Assembly: GCA_026707145.1 (NCBI GenBank)
Contig: JAPOXK010000027.1
Span: forward strand, 62,001-126,000
Source of the DNA: Chloroflexota bacterium
GTDB lineage: Bacteria > Chloroflexota > Dehalococcoidia > Bin125
Reading direction: 5' to 3'
Length of the DNA: 64,000 bases
The position numbers and the translations under genes were made by a program. Each line of letters opens with the position of its first letter. The first letter of the stretch is position 1. Shown piece after piece: positions 13,661 to 22,041 of this stretch. A model generated the notes under the pieces. The model did no database searches and had not been told where the DNA came from. It saw only the letters and a program-made list of their open reading frames with translations.

Positions 13661-14812
13661 ATGACGCAGGCGCAGGTCACCGTCGAGCCGGTCGTCGTCG
13701 AAGAAGAGTTCGACACGGTCGATATGAACATCAACATGGGTCCCCAGCATCCCTCGACCCACGGCGTCTTTCGCATGGTCCTCACCGTCGACGGCGAGCA
13801 AGTGAAAGACGTCACCTCGTACATCGGCTACATGCACCGGGGCGGCGAGAAGCTCACCGAGAACCTCGACTACCGCGGGGCGTTGGGCTACCAAGACCGC
13901 ACCGACTACCTTGCCGCTTTCAACAACGAGTGGGTCTACTGCAACGCCATCGAGCGACTGGCCGGTATCGAAGCGCCCGAGCGCGCCGAGTACGTTCGCC
14001 TCATCCTCGCCGAACTCAACCGCATCCTCTCGCACTTCATGTTCATGGGCGCCTTCGGCACCGATGTCGGCTTCTTCGGCACGGCCTTCACTTGGGCCTT
14101 CAAAGAGCGCGAGCGCATCCAAGACTTCTTCGAGGCCGTCAGCGGAGACCGCCTCATGTACAACTACTTCCGCGTCGGCGGCCTTGCCTGGGAACCCTAC
14201 CCAACCTTCGTGGAGGACGCGCGCTGGCTGCTTCGGCAAGTCGAAGCCGGCATCGCCGATATTGACGAACTCATGACCAACAACGAGATCATGATCTCGC
14301 GCTGCCGGGATGTGGGCCGGATGTCGGCCGAAGACGCGATCAGCTACGGAGTCACCGGACCGCTGCTGCGCGCCGCCGGCGTGCCGCTCGATCTGCGCGT
14401 CGACGAGCCCTACTCGATTTACGATCGCTTCGACTGGGAAGTACCCACCGGTCTGCGGGGCGACGTGTACGACCGCTATCTCGTGCGCCTGGAAGAGATG
14501 CGGCAGTCGGTTCGCATCGTGGCGCAAGCGCTCGATCAGATGCCCGCCAGCGGTCCGATCATGGCCGAAGGCCTGCCCAAGGTCTTGAAGCCGCCGCCTG
14601 GCGAGATCTACATGCGTCAGGAGAACCCGCGCGGCGAGTACGGCATCTACATGGTGTCGGACGGCTCCGACAAGCCTTGGCGAATGAAGGTCCGCAGTCC
14701 CAGCTTCCACAACCTCAGCTCGCTCCGGCACCAGGTCCGAGGTTCCTACATCGCCGACGCCGTGATCATCCTGGGATCCGTCGACATCGTGCTCTGCGAA
14801 GTCGATCGCTGA
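13661..14812 (+). CDS. nuoD: NADH-quinone oxidoreductase subunit D
   Basis: The 49-kDa-type subunit, which forms the quinone pocket with NuoB and NuoH. The 383 residues include the N-terminal NMGPQHPSTHGVFRMVL, whose His and the later Tyr line the quinone site, then GYMHRGGEKLTENLDYRGAL, GYQDRTDYLAAFNNEW and the C-terminal GSVDIVLCEVDR. It begins with ATG directly after the nuoC stop. Its family is related to the large subunit of NiFe hydrogenases, but the metal-ligand cysteines are absent, so it is not a hydrogenase. Confidence 0.97.
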   Translation: MTQAQVTVEPVVVEEEFDTVDMNINMGPQHPSTHGVFRMVLTVDGEQVKDVTSYIGYMHRGGEKLTENLDYRGALGYQDRTDYLAAFNNEWVYCNAIERLAGIEAPERAEYVRLILAELNRILSHFMFMGAFGTDVGFFGTAFTWAFKERERIQDFFEAVSGDRLMYNYFRVGGLAWEPYPTFVEDARWLLRQVEAGIADIDELMTNNEIMISRCRDVGRMSAEDAISYGVTGPLLRAAGVPLDLRVDEPYSIYDRFDWEVPTGLRGDVYDRYLVRLEEMRQSVRIVAQALDQMPASGPIMAEGLPKVLKPPPGEIYMRQENPRGEYGIYMVSDGSDKPWRMKVRSPSFHNLSSLRHQVRGSYIADAVIILGSVDIVLCEVDR

Positions 14813-14844
14813 CATGCCGTTCTGCTTCGTTGTGATATGGCGCT

Positions 14845-14868
14845 CTGGCTCTTCCCTGTAGGAGCCAG
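14845..14868 (+). other. Inverted repeat between nuoD and nuoH
   Basis: CTGGCTC (14845-14851) pairs perfectly with GAGCCAG (14862-14868) across a 10-nt loop, inside the only sizeable gap (115 bp) of the first half of the nuo operon. It has no T-run. It may be an mRNA processing or stability element, or mark where the operon was rearranged. Role not established. Confidence 0.4.
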
Positions 14869-14927
14869 TAGCCTGCCTCCAGCGAGCGAGCCGCCTTGGG
14901 GCGGATGAGGCGGGGCCTGAACACACC

Positions 14928-16136
14928 ATGCCAGAGATCGTGCTGAGTGAATTCGCTGGCCTGAGCTTGCCGGACTGGATCGACGCGCTGATCCGGATCG
15001 TGTTCATCGTGGCGTTGATGACGGTGAACGCTCTCGCACTCATCTACCTGGAACGCAAGATCTTGGCGCGCTTCCAGCAGCGCGTCGGCCCCACACGCAC
15101 CGGTCCCTTCGGCATGCTGCAATCGGCTGCCGACGCGCTCAAGCTACTTACGAAGGAAGATGTACGTCCTACCTCGGCCGATCGCTGGGTCTTTGAGCTG
15201 GCGCCCTACTTCGCCTTCGTCCCCGTTTTTCTCGTCTTCATCCCCATCCCCTGGACCGAAACCTGGATCGTCCGGGACTTGGAGCTCGGTTTCCTCTACG
15301 TCTTCGGGGTGCTGGGGTTGAACTTAGTGGGGGTGGTGATGGCGGGCTGGGGTTCGGACAACAAGTACGCGCTTCTTGGAGCCGTCCGGGCGGCCGCCCA
15401 GGCCATCTCCTACGAGCTGCCGATGCTGCTCGTCAGCGTGGGGGTGATCCTCATCGTGGCGGCGCGACTGACGGTCGATGGCGGCAGCGCCTTCGGGGCC
15501 GTGAACCTCAACGTCATCGCGCTCGAGCAGACCACAACCCCCTTTATCCTCTTGCAACCCTTGGGCTTCGCGATCTTCATGATCGGCGCCCTCGCGGAGC
15601 TCCATCGCCCCCCCTTCGACATGCCCATCGCGGAATCAGAGGTGGTCGGCGGCTACTTCGTGGAATACAGCGGCATCCGCTGGAGCTTCTTCTTCCTAGC
15701 GGAGTACACGGCGTTACTGTTGCTCGTGGTGATCGGCTCCACCGTGTTCCTCGGCGGCTGGAACTTCCCCTTCGGAGAGGATGTGGGCCTTGGCCTGCAG
15801 GTGCTGCTCACCATCGCCAAGACTTCGGCGGTCATCTTTATCCTCTTCTGGTCGCGCGCCGTGCTGCCGCGGCTGCGCATCGACCAACTGATGGCGTTCT
15901 CTTGGAAAGTGCTGCTGCCCTTCTCCATCGTGCAGGTGCTCGCCAACGCCATCATCCTGGCGTACGGCGGCGGCGAGTGGATCATTGGTATCACTTCGCT
16001 GGCGTTGCTCCTGCTCTTGATCGGATTGGTCTACGGCCGCGCTCGAACGCTGTCGCGCGGTGCCGGGCGCTCTCTCAACAAGCAGCCCGCGCGCCCGCGG
16101 CTGATCACCGCCCACGACCCGGCGGGCGGCGACTGA
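14928..16136 (+). CDS. nuoH: NADH-quinone oxidoreductase subunit H
   Basis: Membrane subunit that closes the quinone chamber and links the peripheral arm to the proton-pumping arm. The 402-residue protein has about eight membrane helices and the family signatures LERKILARFQQRVGPTRTGP, the Glu-rich loop IGALAELHRPPFDMPIAESE and GYFVEYSGIRWSFFFLAEY. It is some 50 residues longer than usual because of a basic C-terminal tail after the last helix. ATG 14928. In most operons nuoI follows, but here nuoJ starts 11 bp later. Confidence 0.96.
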   Translation: MPEIVLSEFAGLSLPDWIDALIRIVFIVALMTVNALALIYLERKILARFQQRVGPTRTGPFGMLQSAADALKLLTKEDVRPTSADRWVFELAPYFAFVPVFLVFIPIPWTETWIVRDLELGFLYVFGVLGLNLVGVVMAGWGSDNKYALLGAVRAAAQAISYELPMLLVSVGVILIVAARLTVDGGSAFGAVNLNVIALEQTTTPFILLQPLGFAIFMIGALAELHRPPFDMPIAESEVVGGYFVEYSGIRWSFFFLAEYTALLLLVVIGSTVFLGGWNFPFGEDVGLGLQVLLTIAKTSAVIFILFWSRAVLPRLRIDQLMAFSWKVLLPFSIVQVLANAIILAYGGGEWIIGITSLALLLLLIGLVYGRARTLSRGAGRSLNKQPARPRLITAHDPAGGD

Positions 16137-16146
16137 GGAGCGCTGC

Positions 16147-16650
16147 GTGAGCGCAACCGAAATCGTCTTCTATTGCATCGCCTTCTTCATGATCGCCAGC
16201 GGACTCGGTGTGGTTCTCGCTCGCAACATCGTCCACTCTGCCCTCGCGCTCATTCTCGCTCTCGGCGCCGTCGCAGGGGTCTACGTGATCCTGACGGTCG
16301 AGTTCTTGGCGCTCACCCAGCTGGTCGTCTATGGCGCCGCCGTGATTATGCTGGTGCTCTTTGCGCTCATGCTGACGCGCGCCCGCGAGCGGCCCCAGGC
16401 CCTCTTCGGCAAGAACCGTCCGATCGCCTTCGTCATCGCCGCCGGCTTGCTGACGGCCTTCATAGCCGGGATCGTCGCCTCGGAGTGGGCGACCACCAAC
16501 CCGGACGACATTGAGCCGCTTCCCTTCCAGGAGATCGGCGATGTTCTCTTCAGCGCTTGGGCCGTACCCTTCGAGGTGATCTCCGTGGTCCTCGTGATCG
16601 CCATGGCCGGCGCCATCCTCCTCTCCCAACCCGACCAAGGAGAGCAGTAA
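16147..16650 (+). CDS. nuoJ: NADH-quinone oxidoreductase subunit J
   Basis: Membrane subunit with five predicted helices over 167 residues and the characteristic FLALTQLVVYGAAVIMLVLF helix, whose pi-bulge and Tyr-Gly pair are part of the coupling path. The GTG start at 16147 is preceded by GAGGAGCG. The gene sits between nuoH and nuoK with minimal spacing and shares a base with nuoK. Confidence 0.94.
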   Translation: MSATEIVFYCIAFFMIASGLGVVLARNIVHSALALILALGAVAGVYVILTVEFLALTQLVVYGAAVIMLVLFALMLTRARERPQALFGKNRPIAFVIAAGLLTAFIAGIVASEWATTNPDDIEPLPFQEIGDVLFSAWAVPFEVISVVLVIAMAGAILLSQPDQGEQ

Positions 16651-16967
16651 TGCCGCCGCTTGAGCACGTCCTCGTCATCAGCGCCATCCTCTTCTCGATC
16701 GGCGTCTATGGCGTGCTCACCCGCCGCAACGCGGTGAACATCCTGATGTCCGTCGAGCTCATGCTGAACGCGGTGAGCATCAACATGGTGGCCTTCGCGA
16801 TCTACGGCCGCGTCGCGTTCGACAATACGTTCACCGGCATCATCTTCGCTTTCTTCATTGTGGTGGTGGCCGCGGCAGAAGTCGCTCTGGCGCTCGGCAT
16901 CGTCGTCCGCCTCTTCCGCAACCGCGCCACCGCCAATGTCGACGAAGTGAATCTGCTCAAATGGTAG
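16650..16967 (+). CDS. nuoK: NADH-quinone oxidoreductase subunit K
   Basis: Small three-helix subunit of 105 residues, related to MnhC/MrpC. Conserved membrane glutamates are visible in NILMSVELMLNAVSINMV and in FIVVVAAAEVALALGIV, as expected for the proton path. ATG 16650 overlaps the nuoJ stop by one base and follows the strong Shine-Dalgarno AAGGAGAG (16637-16644); a longer upstream frame would read through nuoJ and is not credible. Confidence 0.95.
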   Translation: MPPLEHVLVISAILFSIGVYGVLTRRNAVNILMSVELMLNAVSINMVAFAIYGRVAFDNTFTGIIFAFFIVVVAAAEVALALGIVVRLFRNRATANVDEVNLLKW

Positions 16968-17002
16968 GCAGGCGGCAGCGCCAACGGGGGGCAAGCGCCT
17001 AG

Positions 17003-18934
17003 ATGTACTGGCTCGACCACGCCTGGATCATCCCCGCGATCCCCGCCTGCGCGTTCATCGCGCTCTTTGCCCTGGGAAAGAGGCTCCCCCGCGGCGGCGA
17101 CTGGCTCTCCATCACCGCCATCGGCAGCGGCTTTGTGCTCTTCTTCTTCGTGCTGGAAGCTCACCTCGATTCCATCCAGGCGGGCTTGGGCGGTCTCTCC
17201 AACGTCGGCTTCAACTGGTTGCAGTTTGAGGGCTTCACCCTGCGCATCGGTTTCACCGTGGACTCGATCGCCCTCGTCATGCTCGGCGTCGTCACCCTGG
17301 TCGCGCTCCTCGTGCAGATCTATTCGGTTGCCTATATGCGGCACCACGGCAAGCCGGAACCGCGTTACTGGTGGTACTTCGCAGTCCACTCCCTCTTCGT
17401 CGCTGCGATGCTCGCCCTGGTCCTCGCGGACAACCTCTTGCTTCTCTACATCGCTTGGGAGGGCGTCGGACTCTGCTCCTTCCTCCTGATCGGCTTCTAC
17501 TACGAGAAGCGATCGGCAGTGGAGGCGGCCAAGAAAGCCTTTGTCACCACCCGGCTCGGCGATGTCGGGCTCCTCATCGGCATCATTCTCCTGTGGCGCG
17601 CGACCGGGAGCTTCCAAATCAGCGACATCATCGCCGCTGCGCAGGCCGGTCGCACCAACGACCTCGCCCCCGTCATGAGCGATGGCTATCTCATCCTGGC
17701 GACTTTGATGGTCTTCCTCGGCGCGATGGGCAAAAGCGCGCAATTCCCCTTCCACGTGTGGCTCCCCGACGCCATGGAAGGCCCCACGCCCGTCAGCGCT
17801 CTCATCCACGCAGCCACCATGGTGGTCGCGGGCGTGTACCTCGTCGCCCGGCTCCTTCCCCTGTTCGATGTGACGCCCGGGGCGCTGCAGGTCGTGACCG
17901 CCGTCGGCCTGACCACGGCCCTGCTCGCGGGCGTGCTCGCCCTCGTCCAGACGGATATCAAGCGTGTGCTCGCCTATTCCACGGTGAGCCAGCTCGGCTT
18001 CATGTTCGTGGCGCTCGGCGCCGGCGCCGTGGGGGTGGCGATCTTCCATCTCCTTACCCACGCCGTCTTCAAGGCGCTCCTCTTCCTCGGATCCGGCTCC
18101 GTGATCCACATGACGGAGGAGCAGGACGCGCGCCGGCTCGGCGGCCTCTGGTGGCGCATGCCGGTCACGACCCTCACCTTCGCCATCGGCGCGCTTGCGT
18201 TGGCAGGCATTCCGCCCTTGGCCGGCTTTTTCTCCAAGGATGAGATCTTCGTGGTTGTGAACGCCTACCAGAGTGATGTGGTCCTCATCCTGATGGGTCT
18301 GGCCGCGTTCCTCTCCGCGCTGTACATGGCCCGGCTCGTGATCATCACCTTCCTCGGCTCGCCCAAGGATCTCGCCATGATCCGACGCGCCCGGGAAGCG
18401 CCGCTCCTGATGGTGGCGCCGCTCGTGTTCCTCGCCGTCTTGACCCTGCTCGTGGGCTTCTTCGCCTTCGACCAAGTCGGCCGCGCGCTCGGATTCCCCG
18501 GCGGCATCAACTATTACGTCTACTTCCCACTCCCTCACGAATTCCACTTCGATGACACGATCGCCGCCGCGACCGGCGTCGCCTCCCTGGCCGGCATCGG
18601 CGCGGCCTTCTGGCTGTTCTGGGGCAAGGCCGAGCGCGCTCAGCGCCTCGCGGCCTTCGCGCCCCCCGTGACCGCGCTCGTGCAGAACAAGTTCTACATG
18701 GACGATCTCTATCAGGCCGCCATCGACCGCCTTGTCCTTCCCGCCGGCCGCGCCGTCGCCGTCTTCGACCGCGTGGTCGTCAACGACACCGGCATCAACG
18801 GCCCCGCCGACTTCACGCGCTACGGCGCTTCCTGGATGCGATACCACGTGACCGGCCGTATCCCGGACTATGCGCTTTTCATGGTGTTGGGCATCGCCGC
18901 CGCCGGTGCCCTGGGTTTCCTCGTCCGGCTCTAG
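17003..18934 (+). CDS. nuoL: NADH-quinone oxidoreductase subunit L
   Basis: Large antiporter-like proton-pumping subunit with the long lateral helix. The 643 residues contain about 14-16 membrane helices. Visible signatures include WEGVGLCSFLLIGFYYEK, KAFVTTRLGDVGLL, FPFHVWLPDAMEGPTPVSAL followed by IHAATMVVAGVYL, KRVLAYSTVSQLGFM, and HAVFKALLFLGSGSVIH. The glutamate and lysines of the proton channel are retained. ATG 17003 follows nuoK after 35 bp. Confidence 0.97.
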   Translation: MYWLDHAWIIPAIPACAFIALFALGKRLPRGGDWLSITAIGSGFVLFFFVLEAHLDSIQAGLGGLSNVGFNWLQFEGFTLRIGFTVDSIALVMLGVVTLVALLVQIYSVAYMRHHGKPEPRYWWYFAVHSLFVAAMLALVLADNLLLLYIAWEGVGLCSFLLIGFYYEKRSAVEAAKKAFVTTRLGDVGLLIGIILLWRATGSFQISDIIAAAQAGRTNDLAPVMSDGYLILATLMVFLGAMGKSAQFPFHVWLPDAMEGPTPVSALIHAATMVVAGVYLVARLLPLFDVTPGALQVVTAVGLTTALLAGVLALVQTDIKRVLAYSTVSQLGFMFVALGAGAVGVAIFHLLTHAVFKALLFLGSGSVIHMTEEQDARRLGGLWWRMPVTTLTFAIGALALAGIPPLAGFFSKDEIFVVVNAYQSDVVLILMGLAAFLSALYMARLVIITFLGSPKDLAMIRRAREAPLLMVAPLVFLAVLTLLVGFFAFDQVGRALGFPGGINYYVYFPLPHEFHFDDTIAAATGVASLAGIGAAFWLFWGKAERAQRLAAFAPPVTALVQNKFYMDDLYQAAIDRLVLPAGRAVAVFDRVVVNDTGINGPADFTRYGASWMRYHVTGRIPDYALFMVLGIAAAGALGFLVRL

Positions 18935-18983
18935 TCAATCGCTGGCCGCAGCGGCGCGGCGCAGCAACGAAGTAGGAGGAACA

Positions 18984-20504
18984 GTGGACGCGGGTGAAGC
19001 CCTTCTCCTCCTTCTGCTGATCCCTGCTGGCGCCGCGCTTGCCATCCTGCTGCTGCCGTCGCAGTACAAGAACGCCGTCCGCGTCATCGCGCTCCTGGCG
19101 ACGCTCGCCACCTTCATCGACTCCATCTACATCTTCGCCCTCTACGACTACCAAGAAGGCGGACTCCAGTTCGCCCTCCGCTACGTCTGGCTCGAGAACG
19201 TGGCCTTCCTCCGAGAGAACGGGATCTCCCTCCACCTCGCCGTCGATGGGATCGCCGCCCCTCTCGTCCTCCTCAACGGCATCGTCGCCTTCACGGGCGC
19301 GCTCGTCTCCTGGAAGATCGACTACCGCAACAAGCACTTCTTCATCCTCTTCCTCTTCCTCGTCGCGGGCGTCTTCGGCGTCTACATCGCCCAAGACCTC
19401 TTCTTCTGGTTCTTCGCCTACGAGCTCGCCGTTCTGCCCATGTACCTCCTGATCGTCATCTGGGGCAGTACCAACAAAGAGTACGGCGCCATGAAGCTGA
19501 TGATGGTGCTGGTCGGCGGCTCCGTCTTGATCTTTATCGGGATCTTCGCCGTCTTCATTGAGGCCGGTCTCGGCACCTTCGACTTGCCGGCGCTGGGGCA
19601 GGTCGAGTTCGATGCCGGCTTCTCCAAAACCTTCTTCCCCTTCTTCATGATCGGCTGCGGGGTCCTCGCTGGCCTCTGGCCCTTCCACACGTGGTCGCCC
19701 GACGGCCACGTCGCTGCTCCCACGGCCGTTTCGATGCTGCACGCGGGCGTCCTGATGAAGCTCGGCGCTTTTGGGATCGTCCGCCTCGGCATCGAGCTGC
19801 TCCCCGCCGGGACGGAGTTCTGGATGCCCGTGCTGCTCGTCCTCGGCGCGATTGCCGCCATCTACGGCGCCTTCTCCGCCCTGCACCAGCACGACCTCAA
19901 GTTCGTGATCGGCTACTCCTCGGTCAGCCACATGGGTTTCGTGCTCATGGGCCTCGGCACCATGAACACCATCGGGGTGAACGGCGCCGTTCTCCAGATG
20001 TTCAGCCACGGCGTCATGACGGCGCTCTTCTTCGCCATGGTGGGCGCCGTCTACGATCAGGCCCACACCCGCGACATTCACGCCTTCGGCGGCATCATCC
20101 GCAAGATGCCGCTCTTCGTGATCTTCTTCGGAATCGCGGGCTTGGCTTCGCTCGGCTTACCGGGTCTCAGCGGTTTCGTCGCCGAATTTCACATCTTCGT
20201 CGGCGCCTTCGACGCCTTCCCGCTCTTCGCCGCCATCGGCGTGCTCTCCGCCGCCGTCACCGCCGTCTACATCCTTCGGTTGATGGGCCGCGCCGCCTTG
20301 GGCCCCTTCAACGCCAAATGGGAGAGCCTGCGTGACCTGCGGCCCTATGAGGCGCTGGCCGGCGCGACCCTCATTGCCGGCATCGTCGCCATGGGCGTCT
20401 GGCCCGCGCCCTTTGTCGACCGCATTTCCGTCTCCGTGAACGAGCTGCCGCAGGTGGAGCAGATCGGCAGCCCCGTCGATAAGCTCCCGGGAACCATCGA
20501 CTGA
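18984..20504 (+). CDS. nuoM: NADH-quinone oxidoreductase subunit M
   Basis: Second antiporter-like proton-pumping subunit, 506 residues with about 14 membrane helices. Signatures are FWFFAYELAVLPMYLLIVIW with its key Glu, the GLWPFHTWSPDGHVAAPTAV loop, LHAGVLMKLGAFGIVR and HDLKFVIGYSSVSHMGFV. GTG 18984 is chosen because AGGAGG sits 4 bases upstream; the open frame extends back into nuoL but that part lacks conserved sequence. Confidence 0.96.
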   Translation: MDAGEALLLLLLIPAGAALAILLLPSQYKNAVRVIALLATLATFIDSIYIFALYDYQEGGLQFALRYVWLENVAFLRENGISLHLAVDGIAAPLVLLNGIVAFTGALVSWKIDYRNKHFFILFLFLVAGVFGVYIAQDLFFWFFAYELAVLPMYLLIVIWGSTNKEYGAMKLMMVLVGGSVLIFIGIFAVFIEAGLGTFDLPALGQVEFDAGFSKTFFPFFMIGCGVLAGLWPFHTWSPDGHVAAPTAVSMLHAGVLMKLGAFGIVRLGIELLPAGTEFWMPVLLVLGAIAAIYGAFSALHQHDLKFVIGYSSVSHMGFVLMGLGTMNTIGVNGAVLQMFSHGVMTALFFAMVGAVYDQAHTRDIHAFGGIIRKMPLFVIFFGIAGLASLGLPGLSGFVAEFHIFVGAFDAFPLFAAIGVLSAAVTAVYILRLMGRAALGPFNAKWESLRDLRPYEALAGATLIAGIVAMGVWPAPFVDRISVSVNELPQVEQIGSPVDKLPGTID

Positions 20505-20505
20505 T

Positions 20506-22041
20506 ATGGACTTTGAATACGAACTAGTCGTACCGGAGTTCGTGATGGCGGGGCTCGCCACGCTCATCGTGGCCGTAGCCCTCTGCTTCCCCCGGCTGCG
20601 CCAAGAGCTCCTCGGCTACGGCGCCGCGGCCGCGGTTCTCCTCCTCCTCGTGCTCACCGCCGTCTTCTACATCAACGTCAACGACGATTTCGCCAACATC
20701 ATCGCCGTCGACAACTACACCGTGCTGTTCCGCATCTTCTTCCTGGGTATTGCCTTCTTCACCATCCTCGCCAGCATGCAGTTCGCCGCCGATCGTCTCA
20801 AGAACCACGGCGAGTACTACGGCCTGATCCTCTTCGCCACGCTGGGCATGATGCTCATGGCGGGCGCCCGCGAGCTGATCACCGCCTACATCGCGCTGGA
20901 GCTCCTTTCCTTCAGCCTTTATATCCTCGTCGGCTTCAACAAGCTCAACCCGTTCTCCAACGAAGCCTCTCTGAAGTACATGCTGCTCGGCGCCTTCTCG
21001 TCGGCGCTCTTCCTCTACGGCCTCAGCATGATCTACGGGGTGACCGGCACCACCACTTACGGTCCCATCGACCCGGACGGCGTGGAGGCCGCGCGCAATA
21101 TCGCAACGCAGCTTGGCAATTTCGGCGCCGCGATCCCCGACCCCGCTCTCCCCGCGGCGGCGGACGTCCGGCCCGGCCTCATCATCGGTCTGGTGCTGGT
21201 CGTCGCCGGGCTCGGCTTCAAGGTCTCGGCGGTTCCCTTCCACCAGTGGACTCCGGATGCTTACCAAGGGGCGCCGCTGCCCATCACCGCTTTCCTCAGT
21301 GCGGGGGGCAAGGCCGCTGCCTTCGCGCTCTTCCTCCGGCTCTTCGCCGAGGCCTTCATGCCGGCCAGCGCCGAGTGGGTCTGGCTCGTCGCCATCGTCG
21401 CTGCGGGGACGATGATCGTGGGCAACCTCATGGCGCTGCAGCAGACCAACATGAAACGGCTGCTGGCGTACTCGTCGATCGCCCAAGTCGGGTACCTGCT
21501 GGTAGGCATCGTGGCCTTGCACGCCGATACCCTGGCCAACTCCCACGACGCCGCCAGCGCGCTCGTGTTGCACCTCGTGGGCTACGTCGCCACCAATATC
21601 GCCGTCTTCGCCGCGCTCATCGCTTTCTACAACCGCACGGGCCGCGACGACATCGCCGACCTGCGCGGACTGGCGGAGCGGCAGCCCTTCCTTGCCCTCA
21701 CCATCTCCGTCGGCCTGTTCTCCCTGGCCGGGATGCCGCTCTTCGCCGGCTTCGTGACCAAATTTATCCTCTTCCAGGCGGCCGCCGACAGCGGCTTCCT
21801 CTGGCTCGCCGCTATGGGCGTCACCGCCTCCTTTGTTTCGCTCTACTACTACCTGATGGTGATCAAGCAGATCTATCTGTACAAGCCTGCGGACACTGCG
21901 GCGAGCCGCTTGCATGTGCCGGCGCCCATGACGGCTGCGATCGCCGTGCTCACCGCCGCCGTCTTCTTCATTGGCCTCTACCCCACCCCACTCTTCAAAG
22001 CGATCGAGCACTCCACTGCGATGCTCTTCCCGGGCGCCTAG
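20506..22041 (+). CDS. nuoN: NADH-quinone oxidoreductase subunit N
   Basis: Third antiporter-like subunit and last gene of the operon; 511 residues with about 14 helices. Visible are ITAYIALELLSFSLYILVGF with its conserved Glu, SLKYMLLGAFSSALFLYG, FKVSAVPFHQWTPDAYQGAP and KRLLAYSSIAQVGYLLVG. ATG 20506 lies one base after the nuoM stop. Its stop overlaps the convergent glutamine synthetase gene by 4 bp, with no obvious terminator between them. Confidence 0.96.
   Translation: MDFEYELVVPEFVMAGLATLIVAVALCFPRLRQELLGYGAAAAVLLLLVLTAVFYINVNDDFANIIAVDNYTVLFRIFFLGIAFFTILASMQFAADRLKNHGEYYGLILFATLGMMLMAGARELITAYIALELLSFSLYILVGFNKLNPFSNEASLKYMLLGAFSSALFLYGLSMIYGVTGTTTYGPIDPDGVEAARNIATQLGNFGAAIPDPALPAAADVRPGLIIGLVLVVAGLGFKVSAVPFHQWTPDAYQGAPLPITAFLSAGGKAAAFALFLRLFAEAFMPASAEWVWLVAIVAAGTMIVGNLMALQQTNMKRLLAYSSIAQVGYLLVGIVALHADTLANSHDAASALVLHLVGYVATNIAVFAALIAFYNRTGRDDIADLRGLAERQPFLALTISVGLFSLAGMPLFAGFVTKFILFQAAADSGFLWLAAMGVTASFVSLYYYLMVIKQIYLYKPADTAASRLHVPAPMTAAIAVLTAAVFFIGLYPTPLFKAIEHSTAMLFPGA

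Noticed and set aside
16137-16146. Search for nuoI between nuoH and nuoJ
   Set aside because: Only 10 bp separate them, and no CxxCxxCxxxCP double ferredoxin motif was recognised in any translated frame of the operon.
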